This document shows positions 32,561 through 39,660 of a DNA stretch of 49,436 bases, one piece after another. The position numbers were made by a program, and so were the translations under genes. The notes under the pieces were generated by a model. It was not told where the DNA came from and ran no database searches. It saw only the letters and a program-made list of their open reading frames with translations. The DNA comes from Comamonadaceae bacterium. GTDB lineage: Bacteria; Pseudomonadota; Gammaproteobacteria; Burkholderiales; Burkholderiaceae_C. The stretch's first letter is position 1, and every line of letters starts with the position of its first letter. The stretch covers positions 1-49,436 of the forward strand of contig CANEVH010000028.1 in the NCBI GenBank assembly GCA_947442105.1. The letters are read 5' to 3'.

Positions 32561-33184
32561 ATGGCACAGTTTTTTGAAGTTCATCCCGAGAACCCGCATC
32601 CGCGCCTGCTCAAGCAGGCCGTGGCCCTGCTGGCCAAAGGCGGCGTGCTGGCCGTGCCCACCGATTCAAGCTACGCCCTGGTCTGCCACCTGGACGACAA
32701 GGCCGCTGCCGACAGCCTGCGCCGCATCCGCGGTGTGGACGACAAACACCACCTCACTTTGCTGTGCCGCGACCTGAGCGAGCTGGCCACCTACGCGCGG
32801 GTGGACAACGCGCAGTTTCGGCTGATCAAAGGCGCCACGCCGGGGCCTTACACCTTTATTCTGGAAGCCAGCAAAGAAGTGCCCCGCCGCCTGAGCCACC
32901 CCTCGCGCAAGACTATAGGCCTGCGCGTGCCCGCGCACAAAACCCTGCAAGACCTGCTGGCCCTGCACGGCGCGCCCTTGCTAGCCACCACCTTGATACC
33001 ACCGGGCGAGACGGACGCGCTGAACGACGCGCACGACATTCGCGAACGTTTTGAGCACCACATCGCCGCCGTTATTGACGCCGGGGCCTGCACTCTGGAG
33101 CCCACCACGGTGGTGGACCTGAGCAGCGGCGCGATTGAGCTGCTGCGCCAAGGCGGTGGCAGCGTCTCGCGCCTGGGCCTGTAG
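32561..33184 (+). CDS. Sua5/YciO/YrdC family protein, YciO type (threonylcarbamoyl-AMP synthase-like)
   Basis: 207 residues from ATG 32561. L-L-A-K-G-G-V-L-A-V-P-T-D-S-S-Y-A-L at about 23-40 is the nucleotide/threonine-binding entry of the YrdC fold. K-H-H-L-T-L-L-C-R-D-L, T-P-G-P-Y-T-F-I-L and R-K-T-I-G-L-R-V-P follow in family order. Its place directly after the PHP gene is the conserved yciV-yciO pairing, so YciO is the best assignment rather than the essential TsaC, although overlapping activity has been reported for YciO. The C-terminus ends without the extra Sua5 domain. Confidence 0.87.
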   Translation: MAQFFEVHPENPHPRLLKQAVALLAKGGVLAVPTDSSYALVCHLDDKAAADSLRRIRGVDDKHHLTLLCRDLSELATYARVDNAQFRLIKGATPGPYTFILEASKEVPRRLSHPSRKTIGLRVPAHKTLQDLLALHGAPLLATTLIPPGETDALNDAHDIRERFEHHIAAVIDAGACTLEPTTVVDLSSGAIELLRQGGGSVSRLGL

Positions 33185-33220
33185 CCCATATTTCAACCCT
33201 TTTGCACAGAACGGCTGCCC

Positions 33221-33889
33221 GTGGACATTGCCCAACTCATTCAAACCGTCGCCCTGTACGCGCTGCCGGTGATTTTTTCCATCACCTTGCACGAGGCCGC
33301 GCACGGCTATGCAGCGCGCTACTTTGGCGACAACACCGCCTGGACGCTGGGGCGGGTGTCGCTCAACCCCATGAAGCACATCGACCCCGTCGGCACCATC
33401 TTGCTGCCCCTGGTCTTGTACTTTGCCACCTCGGGCGCGTTTTTGTTTGGCTATGCCAAGCCGGTGCCAGTCAACTTTGGCCGCCTGCGCAAGCCCAAGC
33501 GCGACATGATTTGGGTGGCATTGGCGGGTCCTGGTATCAACTTTTTGCAGGCTATTGCCTGGGGTGCGGCCTTGTATGTGCTGCAGGGTGTCGGTGTCAG
33601 CGAGCCGTTTGTCATCAAAATGTGCCAAGGCGGCGTGCTGGTCAATGTGGTGATGTGCGTGTTCAACCTGTTTCCCATCCCGCCACTGGACGGCGGGCGC
33701 ATTTTGGTGGGTCTACTGCCCATGCGCCCGGCGCTAGCGGTGTCGCGGCTGGAGCCCTGGGGCTTTTTTATTGTGATGGCGCTGGTCTTGACCAAGGTCA
33801 TCAATACCTTTTGGATGCTGCCACTCATGGGTCTGAGTTACGGTGTCATCGACGTGCTGCTCAGCCCGCTGCGCGCGCTGCTGAATTAA
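33221..33889 (+). CDS. Site-2 protease family (M50) membrane metalloprotease
   Basis: 222 residues from a GTG start. Multi-spanning membrane protein with the zinc motif H24-E25-A-A-H28 in the first helix (S-I-T-L-H-E-A-A-H-G-Y) and the distal ligand region N-L-F-P-I-P-P-L-D-G-G-R-I, where the Asp completes the site. F-G-Y-A-K-P-V-P-V-N and V-A-L-A-G-P-G-I-N-F are also typical of the short M50 group. It cleaves membrane-embedded substrates, but the target is unknown. It lies in a plus-strand run with yciO and trpS, an order common in Burkholderiales. Confidence 0.9.
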   Translation: MDIAQLIQTVALYALPVIFSITLHEAAHGYAARYFGDNTAWTLGRVSLNPMKHIDPVGTILLPLVLYFATSGAFLFGYAKPVPVNFGRLRKPKRDMIWVALAGPGINFLQAIAWGAALYVLQGVGVSEPFVIKMCQGGVLVNVVMCVFNLFPIPPLDGGRILVGLLPMRPALAVSRLEPWGFFIVMALVLTKVINTFWMLPLMGLSYGVIDVLLSPLRALLN

Positions 33890-33954
33890 TCTGAGCACCC
33901 GCGCTTTATTGCCGCGTTTGTAAACCCCCGCATTTTTTTGCTTGTTTGAACACC

Positions 33955-35244
33955 ATGAGCGCTGTACGTTTTTTGACCGGTATTACCACCTCGGGCACGC
34001 CGCATCTGGGCAACTACGTGGGCTCGATCCGCCCCGCCGTGGCGGCGAGTCTGCGCCCAGGCGTGGAGAGCTACTACTTTTTGGCCGACTACCACGCGCT
34101 CATCAAAATTGACGATCCCGCCCGCATCCAGCGCTCTACGCTTGAAATAGCTGCGAGCTGGCTGGCCGCAGGCCTGGACCCCGAGCGCGTGGTGTTTTAC
34201 CGCCAGTCCGATGTGCCCGAAATTCCCGAACTCACCTGGTTTTTGACCTGCGTGACCGGCAAAGGCGTGCTCAACCGCGCCCACGCCTACAAGGCCTCGG
34301 TGGACAAAAACCTGGCCGCCGACCTGGACCCGGACGCCGAAGTAACCGCCGGCCTGTTCATGTACCCGGTGCTGATGGGCGCCGACATTTTGATGTTCAA
34401 CGCCCACCACGTGCCGGTGGGGCGCGACCAGATTCAGCACATCGAGATGGCGCGCGACATGGCGCACAGCTTTAACCACCGCTACGGCGAGCACTTTGTG
34501 CCCCCCCTGGCGGCGATTGAAGAGTCGGTAGCCACCCTGCCGGGGCTGGACGGGCGCAAGATGAGCAAGAGCTACGACAACACCATCCCCCTGTTTGCGC
34601 CGCGCCCTGAGCTCAAAAAGCTCGTTGCCGGTATCAAAACCGACTCCCGCGCGCCCGGAGAGGCCAAAAGTACCGAGGGCTCGGCCTTGTTTCAGATTTA
34701 CCAGGCCTTTGCCAGCGCCGAAGAGACCGCCGCTTTTGCGCAAGACTTTGCCAATGGCATCGCCTGGGGCGAGGCCAAAGACCGGCTGTTTGAGCGCATT
34801 GACCGAGAAATCGCACCCATGCGCGCGCGCTACGAACACCTGATGGCCCATCCGCAGGAAGTGGAAGCGATGTTGCACGCCGGTGCGACCAAAGCCCGCG
34901 CCGTGGCCACGCCTTTCATGGCGCGTCTGCGCCAAGCCGTGGGTCTGCGCAGCCTGGACGCCAGCAGCTACGCATCCACCGCTAAAACCGCCAAGATAGC
35001 AGCCGCAAGCTTTAAGCAATACCGCGAAAAAGACGGGCAGTTTTACTTTAAGCTGGTGGACGCCAAGGGCACGTTGCTGCTGCAAAGCCTGGGCTTTGCG
35101 TCGCCCAAGGAGGCCGGGGTGGCGATTGCGCACCTCAAACAGGACGGCTTGGCCGCGCTGGACGCGCTGCGCGGGCAATTGGCAGACCCCCTGCCCGACC
35201 CCGAAGTGCTGCAAGCCGCACTGGACAGCATGGCCAGTGAGTAA
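33955..35244 (+). CDS. trpS: Tryptophanyl-tRNA synthetase
   Basis: 429 residues from ATG 33955; a TTG three codons earlier is less likely. Class I synthetase motifs: T-S-G-T-P-H-L-G-N-Y-V-G (HIGH-type) near residue 12 and D-G-R-K-M-S-K-S-Y-D-N (KMSKS) near 205. It charges tRNA-Trp in the cytoplasm. It is longer than the roughly 335-residue E. coli enzyme. The extra C-terminal portion (K-Q-Y-R-E-K-D-G-Q-F-Y-F-K-L-V-D, then S-P-K-E-A-G-V) is a small added domain seen in the long betaproteobacterial form. Confidence 0.93.
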   Translation: MSAVRFLTGITTSGTPHLGNYVGSIRPAVAASLRPGVESYYFLADYHALIKIDDPARIQRSTLEIAASWLAAGLDPERVVFYRQSDVPEIPELTWFLTCVTGKGVLNRAHAYKASVDKNLAADLDPDAEVTAGLFMYPVLMGADILMFNAHHVPVGRDQIQHIEMARDMAHSFNHRYGEHFVPPLAAIEESVATLPGLDGRKMSKSYDNTIPLFAPRPELKKLVAGIKTDSRAPGEAKSTEGSALFQIYQAFASAEETAAFAQDFANGIAWGEAKDRLFERIDREIAPMRARYEHLMAHPQEVEAMLHAGATKARAVATPFMARLRQAVGLRSLDASSYASTAKTAKIAAASFKQYREKDGQFYFKLVDAKGTLLLQSLGFASPKEAGVAIAHLKQDGLAALDALRGQLADPLPDPEVLQAALDSMASE

Positions 35245-35294
35245 AACTGCGACGAAAGCGCAGGCCTCAAGCACATCGACGCGCTGACACCACC

Positions 35295-36191
35295 ATGAAA
35301 GCCCGTTACTTCATTCAACTCGTGATGTTGTCAGCGCTGTGGGGCGCGTCCTTCATCCTGACCCGGGTGGCCGCGCCGCAGCTCGGGCCCAATGTGTCGG
35401 CGGGTCTGCGCATGCTGCTGGCCACCCTGGTGCTGGGCGCCATCATGCGTGCGCTCAAACACCCTTGGCCCACCCCGCACTGGCGCGAGCTGCTGCTGGT
35501 CGGCTTTTTGGCGGTGGCCGGGCCACATTTGCTGTATTCGTGGTCTGCGCTGCACCTGCCCGGCGGCTATGGCGCGCTGCTGTCGGTCACCGCCGTGTTG
35601 TTCGGGGCGTTCGCCTCGGCATTTTTAAAAGAAGAGGCGCTCACGCGCGGCAAGCTGGCGGGCTGCGTGCTGGGTTTGGTGGGCGCGGCGCTGGTGGTGA
35701 AACTAGGGCCGGTGGAGCCTACGCACACGCTGGTGATCTCGGCGCTGGTATGCATGGCCGCCGCTGCCCTGTCGGGTACCGCCACGCCCTTGCTCAAGCG
35801 CGCGACCTTGCGCATGGAACCCTTAAGCATTACCGCTGGCATGCACGCTGCTGCGGTGCTCATGCTGCTCCCCGGCGCGCTGTATGACCTGCCGCAAGCG
35901 CATTTCACCCTGGGCGCCGTGGCCGCTGTGGCGGTGCTGGGCATTGCCACTTCGGGCCTGGCGTACTGGATGTTTATGCGCATCATCCAGCACGTGCCGC
36001 CCATGGCGTCCATGACAGCCAACTTCATGAGCACCGGCTTTGGCGTGCTGTGGGCCGTGCTGCTGCTGGATGAGCCCACCAGCCTTGCCATGGCTGCGGG
36101 CGGCGCTTTGATCGTGCTGGCCTGTTTGTTGGTGTCTAACCTGAACCCGCTGCGCGCCTGGGGTGAGCGGTTTCCCAGAGCGCAAACCTAA
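35295..36191 (+). CDS. DMT superfamily transporter (EamA domains)
   Basis: 298 residues with about ten hydrophobic segments, forming two EamA repeats. The first begins L-V-M-L-S-A-L-W-G-A-S-F-I-L-T-R-V-A-A-P and the second near residue 150 (I-S-A-L-V-C-M-A-A-A-A-L-S-G-T). The end of the second repeat has the typical A-V-L-L-L-D-E-P-T-S-L-A-M-A-A-G-G-A-L-I sequence. It is an inner-membrane carrier, probably an exporter of a small metabolite or amino acid. The substrate cannot be predicted. It lies 50 bases after trpS and 12 bases before trhO on the same strand. Confidence 0.9.
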   Translation: MKARYFIQLVMLSALWGASFILTRVAAPQLGPNVSAGLRMLLATLVLGAIMRALKHPWPTPHWRELLLVGFLAVAGPHLLYSWSALHLPGGYGALLSVTAVLFGAFASAFLKEEALTRGKLAGCVLGLVGAALVVKLGPVEPTHTLVISALVCMAAAALSGTATPLLKRATLRMEPLSITAGMHAAAVLMLLPGALYDLPQAHFTLGAVAAVAVLGIATSGLAYWMFMRIIQHVPPMASMTANFMSTGFGVLWAVLLLDEPTSLAMAAGGALIVLACLLVSNLNPLRAWGERFPRAQT

Positions 36192-36203
36192 AGGACTTTC
36201 TGT

Positions 36204-36938
36204 ATGCAGCCCGTCCTCAATATCTCGGCCTACCGTTTTACGCCCCTGCCCGACGCCGCCGAACTGCGCCCCGTGCTGCTGGCGCGCGCGCTGGCGCTGA
36301 ACCTCAAGGGCACGATTTTGCTGGCCACCGAGGGCATCAACCTGTTTTTAGCCGGCCCCGCAGAAAAAGTGCACGCATTTGTGGCCGAGTTGCGCACCGA
36401 CCTGCGTTTTGCGGAGTTGCAGCCCAAAGAAAGCTGGTCGGACACCGCGCCTTTCAAAAAAATGCGGGTCAAGGTGAAAAACGAGATCATCCGCATGAAC
36501 CACCCCGCCATCCAGCCCGCCCAGGGCCGCGCCCCGGCGGTGAGCGCGGCCACGGTGCGCCGCTGGCTAGACGCCGGTGTGGACGACGCCGGCCGCCCGG
36601 TGGTGACGCTGGACACACGCAATGACTTTGAGGTGGACGCAGGCACGTTTGTAGGCGCCATCGACTGGCGCATCACCAAGTTCACCGAATTCCCCGACGC
36701 CTTTCGCGCCCACAAAGCCGATCTGGAGGGAAAAACAGTAGTGAGCTTTTGCACCGGCGGCATCCGCTGCGAAAAAGCCGCCATCCTGATGCGCGAGGAG
36801 GGCCTAGAGCACGTCTACCAGCTTGAAGGCGGCATCCTCAAATACTTTGAAGAGACCGACGGCGCGCACTATGCAGGCGGCTGCTTTGTATTTGACGAAC
36901 GCCGCGCGCTGGGGACGGATTTGGAAGTGGCGCAGTAG
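36204..36938 (+). CDS. trhO: tRNA uridine(34) hydroxylase / rhodanese-like protein (TrhO/YceA)
   Basis: 244 residues. An N-terminal acylphosphatase-like region contains [13 protein letters not shown] (34-46). A rhodanese domain follows with T-L-D-T-R-N-D-F-E (135-143), the active site C183-T-G-G-I-R-C189, and [12 protein letters not shown]. These are TrhO hallmarks; the enzyme hydroxylates U34 of certain tRNAs using oxygen on the way to 5-methoxyuridine or carboxymethoxyuridine. This is a short form, lacking the C-terminal cysteine-rich extension of E. coli YceA. Confidence 0.87.
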   Translation: MQPVLNISAYRFTPLPDAAELRPVLLARALALNLKGTILLATEGINLFLAGPAEKVHAFVAELRTDLRFAELQPKESWSDTAPFKKMRVKVKNEIIRMNHPAIQPAQGRAPAVSAATVRRWLDAGVDDAGRPVVTLDTRNDFEVDAGTFVGAIDWRITKFTEFPDAFRAHKADLEGKTVVSFCTGGIRCEKAAILMREEGLEHVYQLEGGILKYFEETDGAHYAGGCFVFDERRALGTDLEVAQ

Positions 36939-37036
36939 CGACAACTTACCTACCCGCTACGGTTTCCCGAATGAACGGCGCAAGGGCTAGAAACAAGCCT
37001 GACCAACCCAGTTACGCAATCTCCCCTAAGCCCCAG

Positions 37037-37507
37037 TTACAGCGAGGCGTCTGGCCGAACACCATAAGTACGCATCGCAGAAACCACCTGCGCGCGTTCA
37101 GTGGTCTCGCTTGGATAAAGCCGGTAGCTGGGCGCCACAATAGGCTCGAACCCCGTGGCGCGGACCACGATCACACTGTGAATCGCGAACCTCGGCCCGG
37201 CCAAGGCGACCAGCGGCGCCGCCCAGCGCGCGAAATCCGCGTCCGTCTTGCCCACATTGCGGGCCGTGCCCAAGACCTTGAATCCCTTTTGAACAAACAC
37301 ATGCACAAAACTCACGCACACACGCGGGTTTTGCGCGATATTGCGCACGCTGGTGGGGGACGCAATGTTGGCGATCACCAGATGTTCAGCGTCAAAAACC
37401 GTGAATATCTCTTTGGGCGAGACATGGGGCCAGCCGTCGGCGTCCACGGTGGCTAGCCAGCACAGGATACTGGACTGGGCAGCGGTTTGGAGTTCGGGGG
37501 GCAACAT
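37037..37507 (-). CDS. Pyridoxamine 5'-phosphate oxidase-fold protein
   Basis: 156 residues. C-W-L-A-T-V-D-A-D-G-W-P-H-V-S-P-K-E at 16-33 is the flavin/split-barrel opening of PPOX-type proteins. H-L-V-I-A-N-I-A-S-P-T-S-V-R-N-I, P-R-V-C-V-S-F-V-H-V-F-V-Q-K-G-F-K-V-L-G complete the small beta-barrel. Relatives bind FMN, F420 or heme. The specific activity is unknown. It is transcribed opposite to trhO (convergent) and lies downstream of the tautomerase gene by 34 bases. Confidence 0.82.
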   Translation of the reverse strand: MLPPELQTAAQSSILCWLATVDADGWPHVSPKEIFTVFDAEHLVIANIASPTSVRNIAQNPRVCVSFVHVFVQKGFKVLGTARNVGKTDADFARWAAPLVALAGPRFAIHSVIVVRATGFEPIVAPSYRLYPSETTERAQVVSAMRTYGVRPDASL

Positions 37508-37541
37508 CGCTGGCGTTTATAGGCTGTGTCACGCGACACGC

Positions 37542-37922
37542 TCACGCATGAATCACCCTTCCCCCACCAAACGCCCAGTTCTCCCACGCGGTTTCCTTGA
37601 ACACCACCATCACGTGTTCGGGGTTCAGGCCTGCGTCAGCCAGCAGCGCCATCAACTCGGTGAGCAACTTGCGTTTGACTTTGACGCTGCGCCCCACGGA
37701 CCAAAGGATTTCGATCAGCACAAAGTCTTGGTCGCGCGGGGATTGCAAATCGGGGTAGCTGGGGTCAAAGCGGAAGTCCTCAGGCGGGAGCTCAATGACG
37801 CGCTGGAACTTGTCTGTGAGTGGGACGCCTGAGGCGACCAAGGCGGCGTGGACGGCGTCTAGCACCTTGGACTTAAAGGCGGCGGACTTTGGACTGCAAA
37901 CAGTGAGGGTGACGAGTGGCAT
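37542..37922 (-). CDS. Tautomerase-family protein
   Basis: 126 residues beginning M-P-L-V-T-L-T-V, so processing of Met leaves the catalytic Pro1 of the 4-oxalocrotonate tautomerase superfamily. At about twice the monomer size of 4-OT, it matches the MSAD/MIF-like fused forms. It also has F-Q-R-V-I-E-L-P-P-E-D-F and L-I-E-I-L-W-S-V-G-R-S-V-K-V-K, with the Arg expected to bind a carboxylate. Substrate is unknown. It probably shares a transcript with the PPOX-like gene that follows. Confidence 0.82.
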   Translation of the reverse strand: MPLVTLTVCSPKSAAFKSKVLDAVHAALVASGVPLTDKFQRVIELPPEDFRFDPSYPDLQSPRDQDFVLIEILWSVGRSVKVKRKLLTELMALLADAGLNPEHVMVVFKETAWENWAFGGGRVIHA

Positions 37923-38107
37923 GGCGTGGACGGGTGGTGGCTAAACGGGCGCAAATACTAGCGCAAGCCATTTCCATTCTGATAAACACAAAGGTTTTTC
38001 TACTTGGTCCATTTGAAATTCGGTGGCCCAACAGGCCACAGCGCAGCTCGGTGCCTGTGCTGCGCCTGCAAGCCTGCCCTCTGTAAGTCTGCCCTCAGCC
38101 AGCCCGC

Positions 38108-38113
38108 TACAAT
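38108..38113 (+). promoter_or_regulatory. Candidate -10 box for a near-leaderless transcript
   Basis: TACAAT lies seven bases before the ATG at 38121, so the transcript would start at or next to that ATG. No good -35 match is visible at 17 bases upstream. This supports, but does not prove, expression of the small threonine-rich ORF. Confidence 0.4.
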
Positions 38114-38120
38114 CTCCGTC

Positions 38121-38222
38121 ATGTTTCACGCCCACACGTTCACCTTGAACTGCGCCTTCGCCCTTGCGGCTGACGGCGGTACGCGTGCAAACACCTCCAC
38201 CACCACGACCATTAAGGGCTGA
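38121..38222 (+). CDS. Candidate threonine-rich leader peptide upstream of asd
   Basis: A 33-codon ORF whose end reads N-T-S-T-T-T-T-I-K-G before the stop: five Thr codons within six positions (25, 27-30), followed by Ile. Seven further residues upstream include Thr6, Thr8 and Thr21. This resembles the thr operon leader of enterobacteria, where stalling at Thr/Ile codons controls attenuation. The next gene, asd, makes aspartate semialdehyde, the precursor of threonine, methionine and lysine. No ribosome site precedes the ATG, but a -10-like TACAAT seven bases upstream would allow leaderless translation. The hairpin at 38249-38267 follows 26 bases after the stop. It may also be a chance frame. 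Confidence 0.45.
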   Translation: MFHAHTFTLNCAFALAADGGTRANTSTTTTIKG

Positions 38223-38248
38223 TCCAGCTCTGGTTCGTCGTGCGCCCC

Positions 38249-38267
38249 CCCGGCCAGACGAGCCGGG
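38249..38267 (+). promoter_or_regulatory. Possible attenuator hairpin between leader ORF and asd
   Basis: CCCGGC (38249-38254) pairs with GCCGGG (38262-38267) over a seven-base loop. TTCGTC at 38234-38239 could pair with GACGAG at 38257-38262 instead, giving a mutually exclusive structure. No U run follows directly, so termination would need Rho or the hairpin would act another way. The evidence is weak. Confidence 0.3.
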
Positions 38268-38313
38268 CCAACAGCCAGGTCTGGTACTGTTTAAAAACTG
38301 AAAGGGCGTTGTA

Positions 38314-39471
38314 ATGAGCAAGTTAGTAGGATTGGTTGGCTGGCGCGGAATGGTCGGCTCGGTGTTGATGGACCGCATGCAGACCGAGGGCGACTTCGAT
38401 TTGATCGAGCCTTTGTTTTTCTCCACCTCCAATTCCGGCGGAGCAGCGCCTGCCCTGGCCAAGAACGAAACCACGCTGCAAGACGCCTTCCACATCGACG
38501 CGCTCAAGCGCTGCGACATCATCATCAGCGCCCAGGGCGGCGACTACACCACCGAAGTGTTCCCCAAACTGCGCGCGGCCGGCTGGAATGGCCATTGGAT
38601 TGACGCCGCATCCACCCTGCGCATGGAAAAAGACGCGGTCATCATCCTTGACCCGGTCAACCTGCCTGTCATCCAAAAGGCACTGGCCGCTGGTGGCAAG
38701 AGTTGGATAGGCGGCAATTGCACCGTGAGCTGCATGTTGATGGGCGTCGGGGCACTCTACAAAGCAGGCTTGGTCGAGTGGATGAGCACCCAGACTTACC
38801 AAGCCGCGTCCGGCGGCGGCGCGCAGCATATGCGCGAGTTGCTCACCCAATATGGCACGCTCAACGCTGAAGTGAAAGCACTGCTGGACGACCCGAAAAG
38901 CTCGATTCTGGAGATTGACCGCCTGGTCGCCGCCAAGCAGCGCAGCCTGACTGCCTCTGAGACCGCCAACTTTGGCGTGCCGCTGGGCGGCTCGTTGATC
39001 CCGTGGATCGACAAGGACCTGGGCCTTGGAAAAAGCCAGGGCGAGCCGGGCTGGGGCATGTCCAAAGAAGAGTGGAAAGGCATGGCCGAGACCAACAAGA
39101 TTTTGGGCCAGGGCCCGGATTTTGGTTCGCTGGAAACCCCGGTCGATGGTTTTTGTGTGCGCATCGGTGCCATGCGTTGCCACAGCCAGGCGCTCACCTT
39201 CAAACTCAAAAAAGACGTTCCGGTGGCCGACATTGAGGCCATGATCGCCGCCGACAACGCCTGGGTCAAGCTGGTGCCCAACACGCGGGAGGCGAGCATG
39301 CGCGATCTGACCCCCGTGGCGGTAACCGGCACGATGACCATTCCAGTAGGCCGGGTGCGCAAGCTGGCGATGGGGCCAGAGTACCTGGGCGCCTTCACCG
39401 TGGGCGACCAACTGCTCTGGGGGGCCGCAGAGCCCTTGCGCCGCATGCTGCGCATTTTGCTGACGGCCTGA
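38314..39471 (+). CDS. asd: Aspartate-semialdehyde dehydrogenase
   Basis: 385 residues. It reduces beta-aspartyl phosphate with NADPH to aspartate semialdehyde, the branch point to lysine (and peptidoglycan), methionine and threonine. Visible: [11 protein letters not shown] (NADP loop, 5-15), S-T-S-N-S-G-G, and the active-site G-G-N-C136-T-V-S-C. Later come [12 protein letters not shown] and the conserved [12 protein letters not shown] with the catalytic His. Length matches the proteobacterial enzyme. The 390 bases upstream contain a candidate threonine leader ORF. In most Burkholderiales the leuCDB genes directly precede asd. Here a tautomerase on the opposite strand does, so the block was rearranged. 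Confidence 0.95.
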   Translation: MSKLVGLVGWRGMVGSVLMDRMQTEGDFDLIEPLFFSTSNSGGAAPALAKNETTLQDAFHIDALKRCDIIISAQGGDYTTEVFPKLRAAGWNGHWIDAASTLRMEKDAVIILDPVNLPVIQKALAAGGKSWIGGNCTVSCMLMGVGALYKAGLVEWMSTQTYQAASGGGAQHMRELLTQYGTLNAEVKALLDDPKSSILEIDRLVAAKQRSLTASETANFGVPLGGSLIPWIDKDLGLGKSQGEPGWGMSKEEWKGMAETNKILGQGPDFGSLETPVDGFCVRIGAMRCHSQALTFKLKKDVPVADIEAMIAADNAWVKLVPNTREASMRDLTPVAVTGTMTIPVGRVRKLAMGPEYLGAFTVGDQLLWGAAEPLRRMLRILLTA

Positions 39472-39660
39472 AGCCACCGTTTGCGCTTGGCGCTGCGGCC
39501 TTTGCCCAAGAAAAACTCCTTAAATGCCAATATTCATGTACGAGATGGCAACAAAATGGCGTGAAATAGGGTTTACCGCCCGCCGAGGGTGCGCTTGTCG
39601 CAGATAATGAAATATTTGCAAGAATTAGCACAGTGCAATAGAGAAAGGCAGGATTCGCAA

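Noticed and set aside
33886..35274. Open frame of 462 codons on the minus strand opposite trpS
   Set aside because: trpS is unambiguous on the plus strand. The antisense translation has no family motif and is rich in Gly, Val and His.
38323..39477. Open frame of 384 codons on the minus strand opposite asd
   Set aside because: It covers asd almost completely in antisense and has no recognisable domain. asd has all catalytic motifs.
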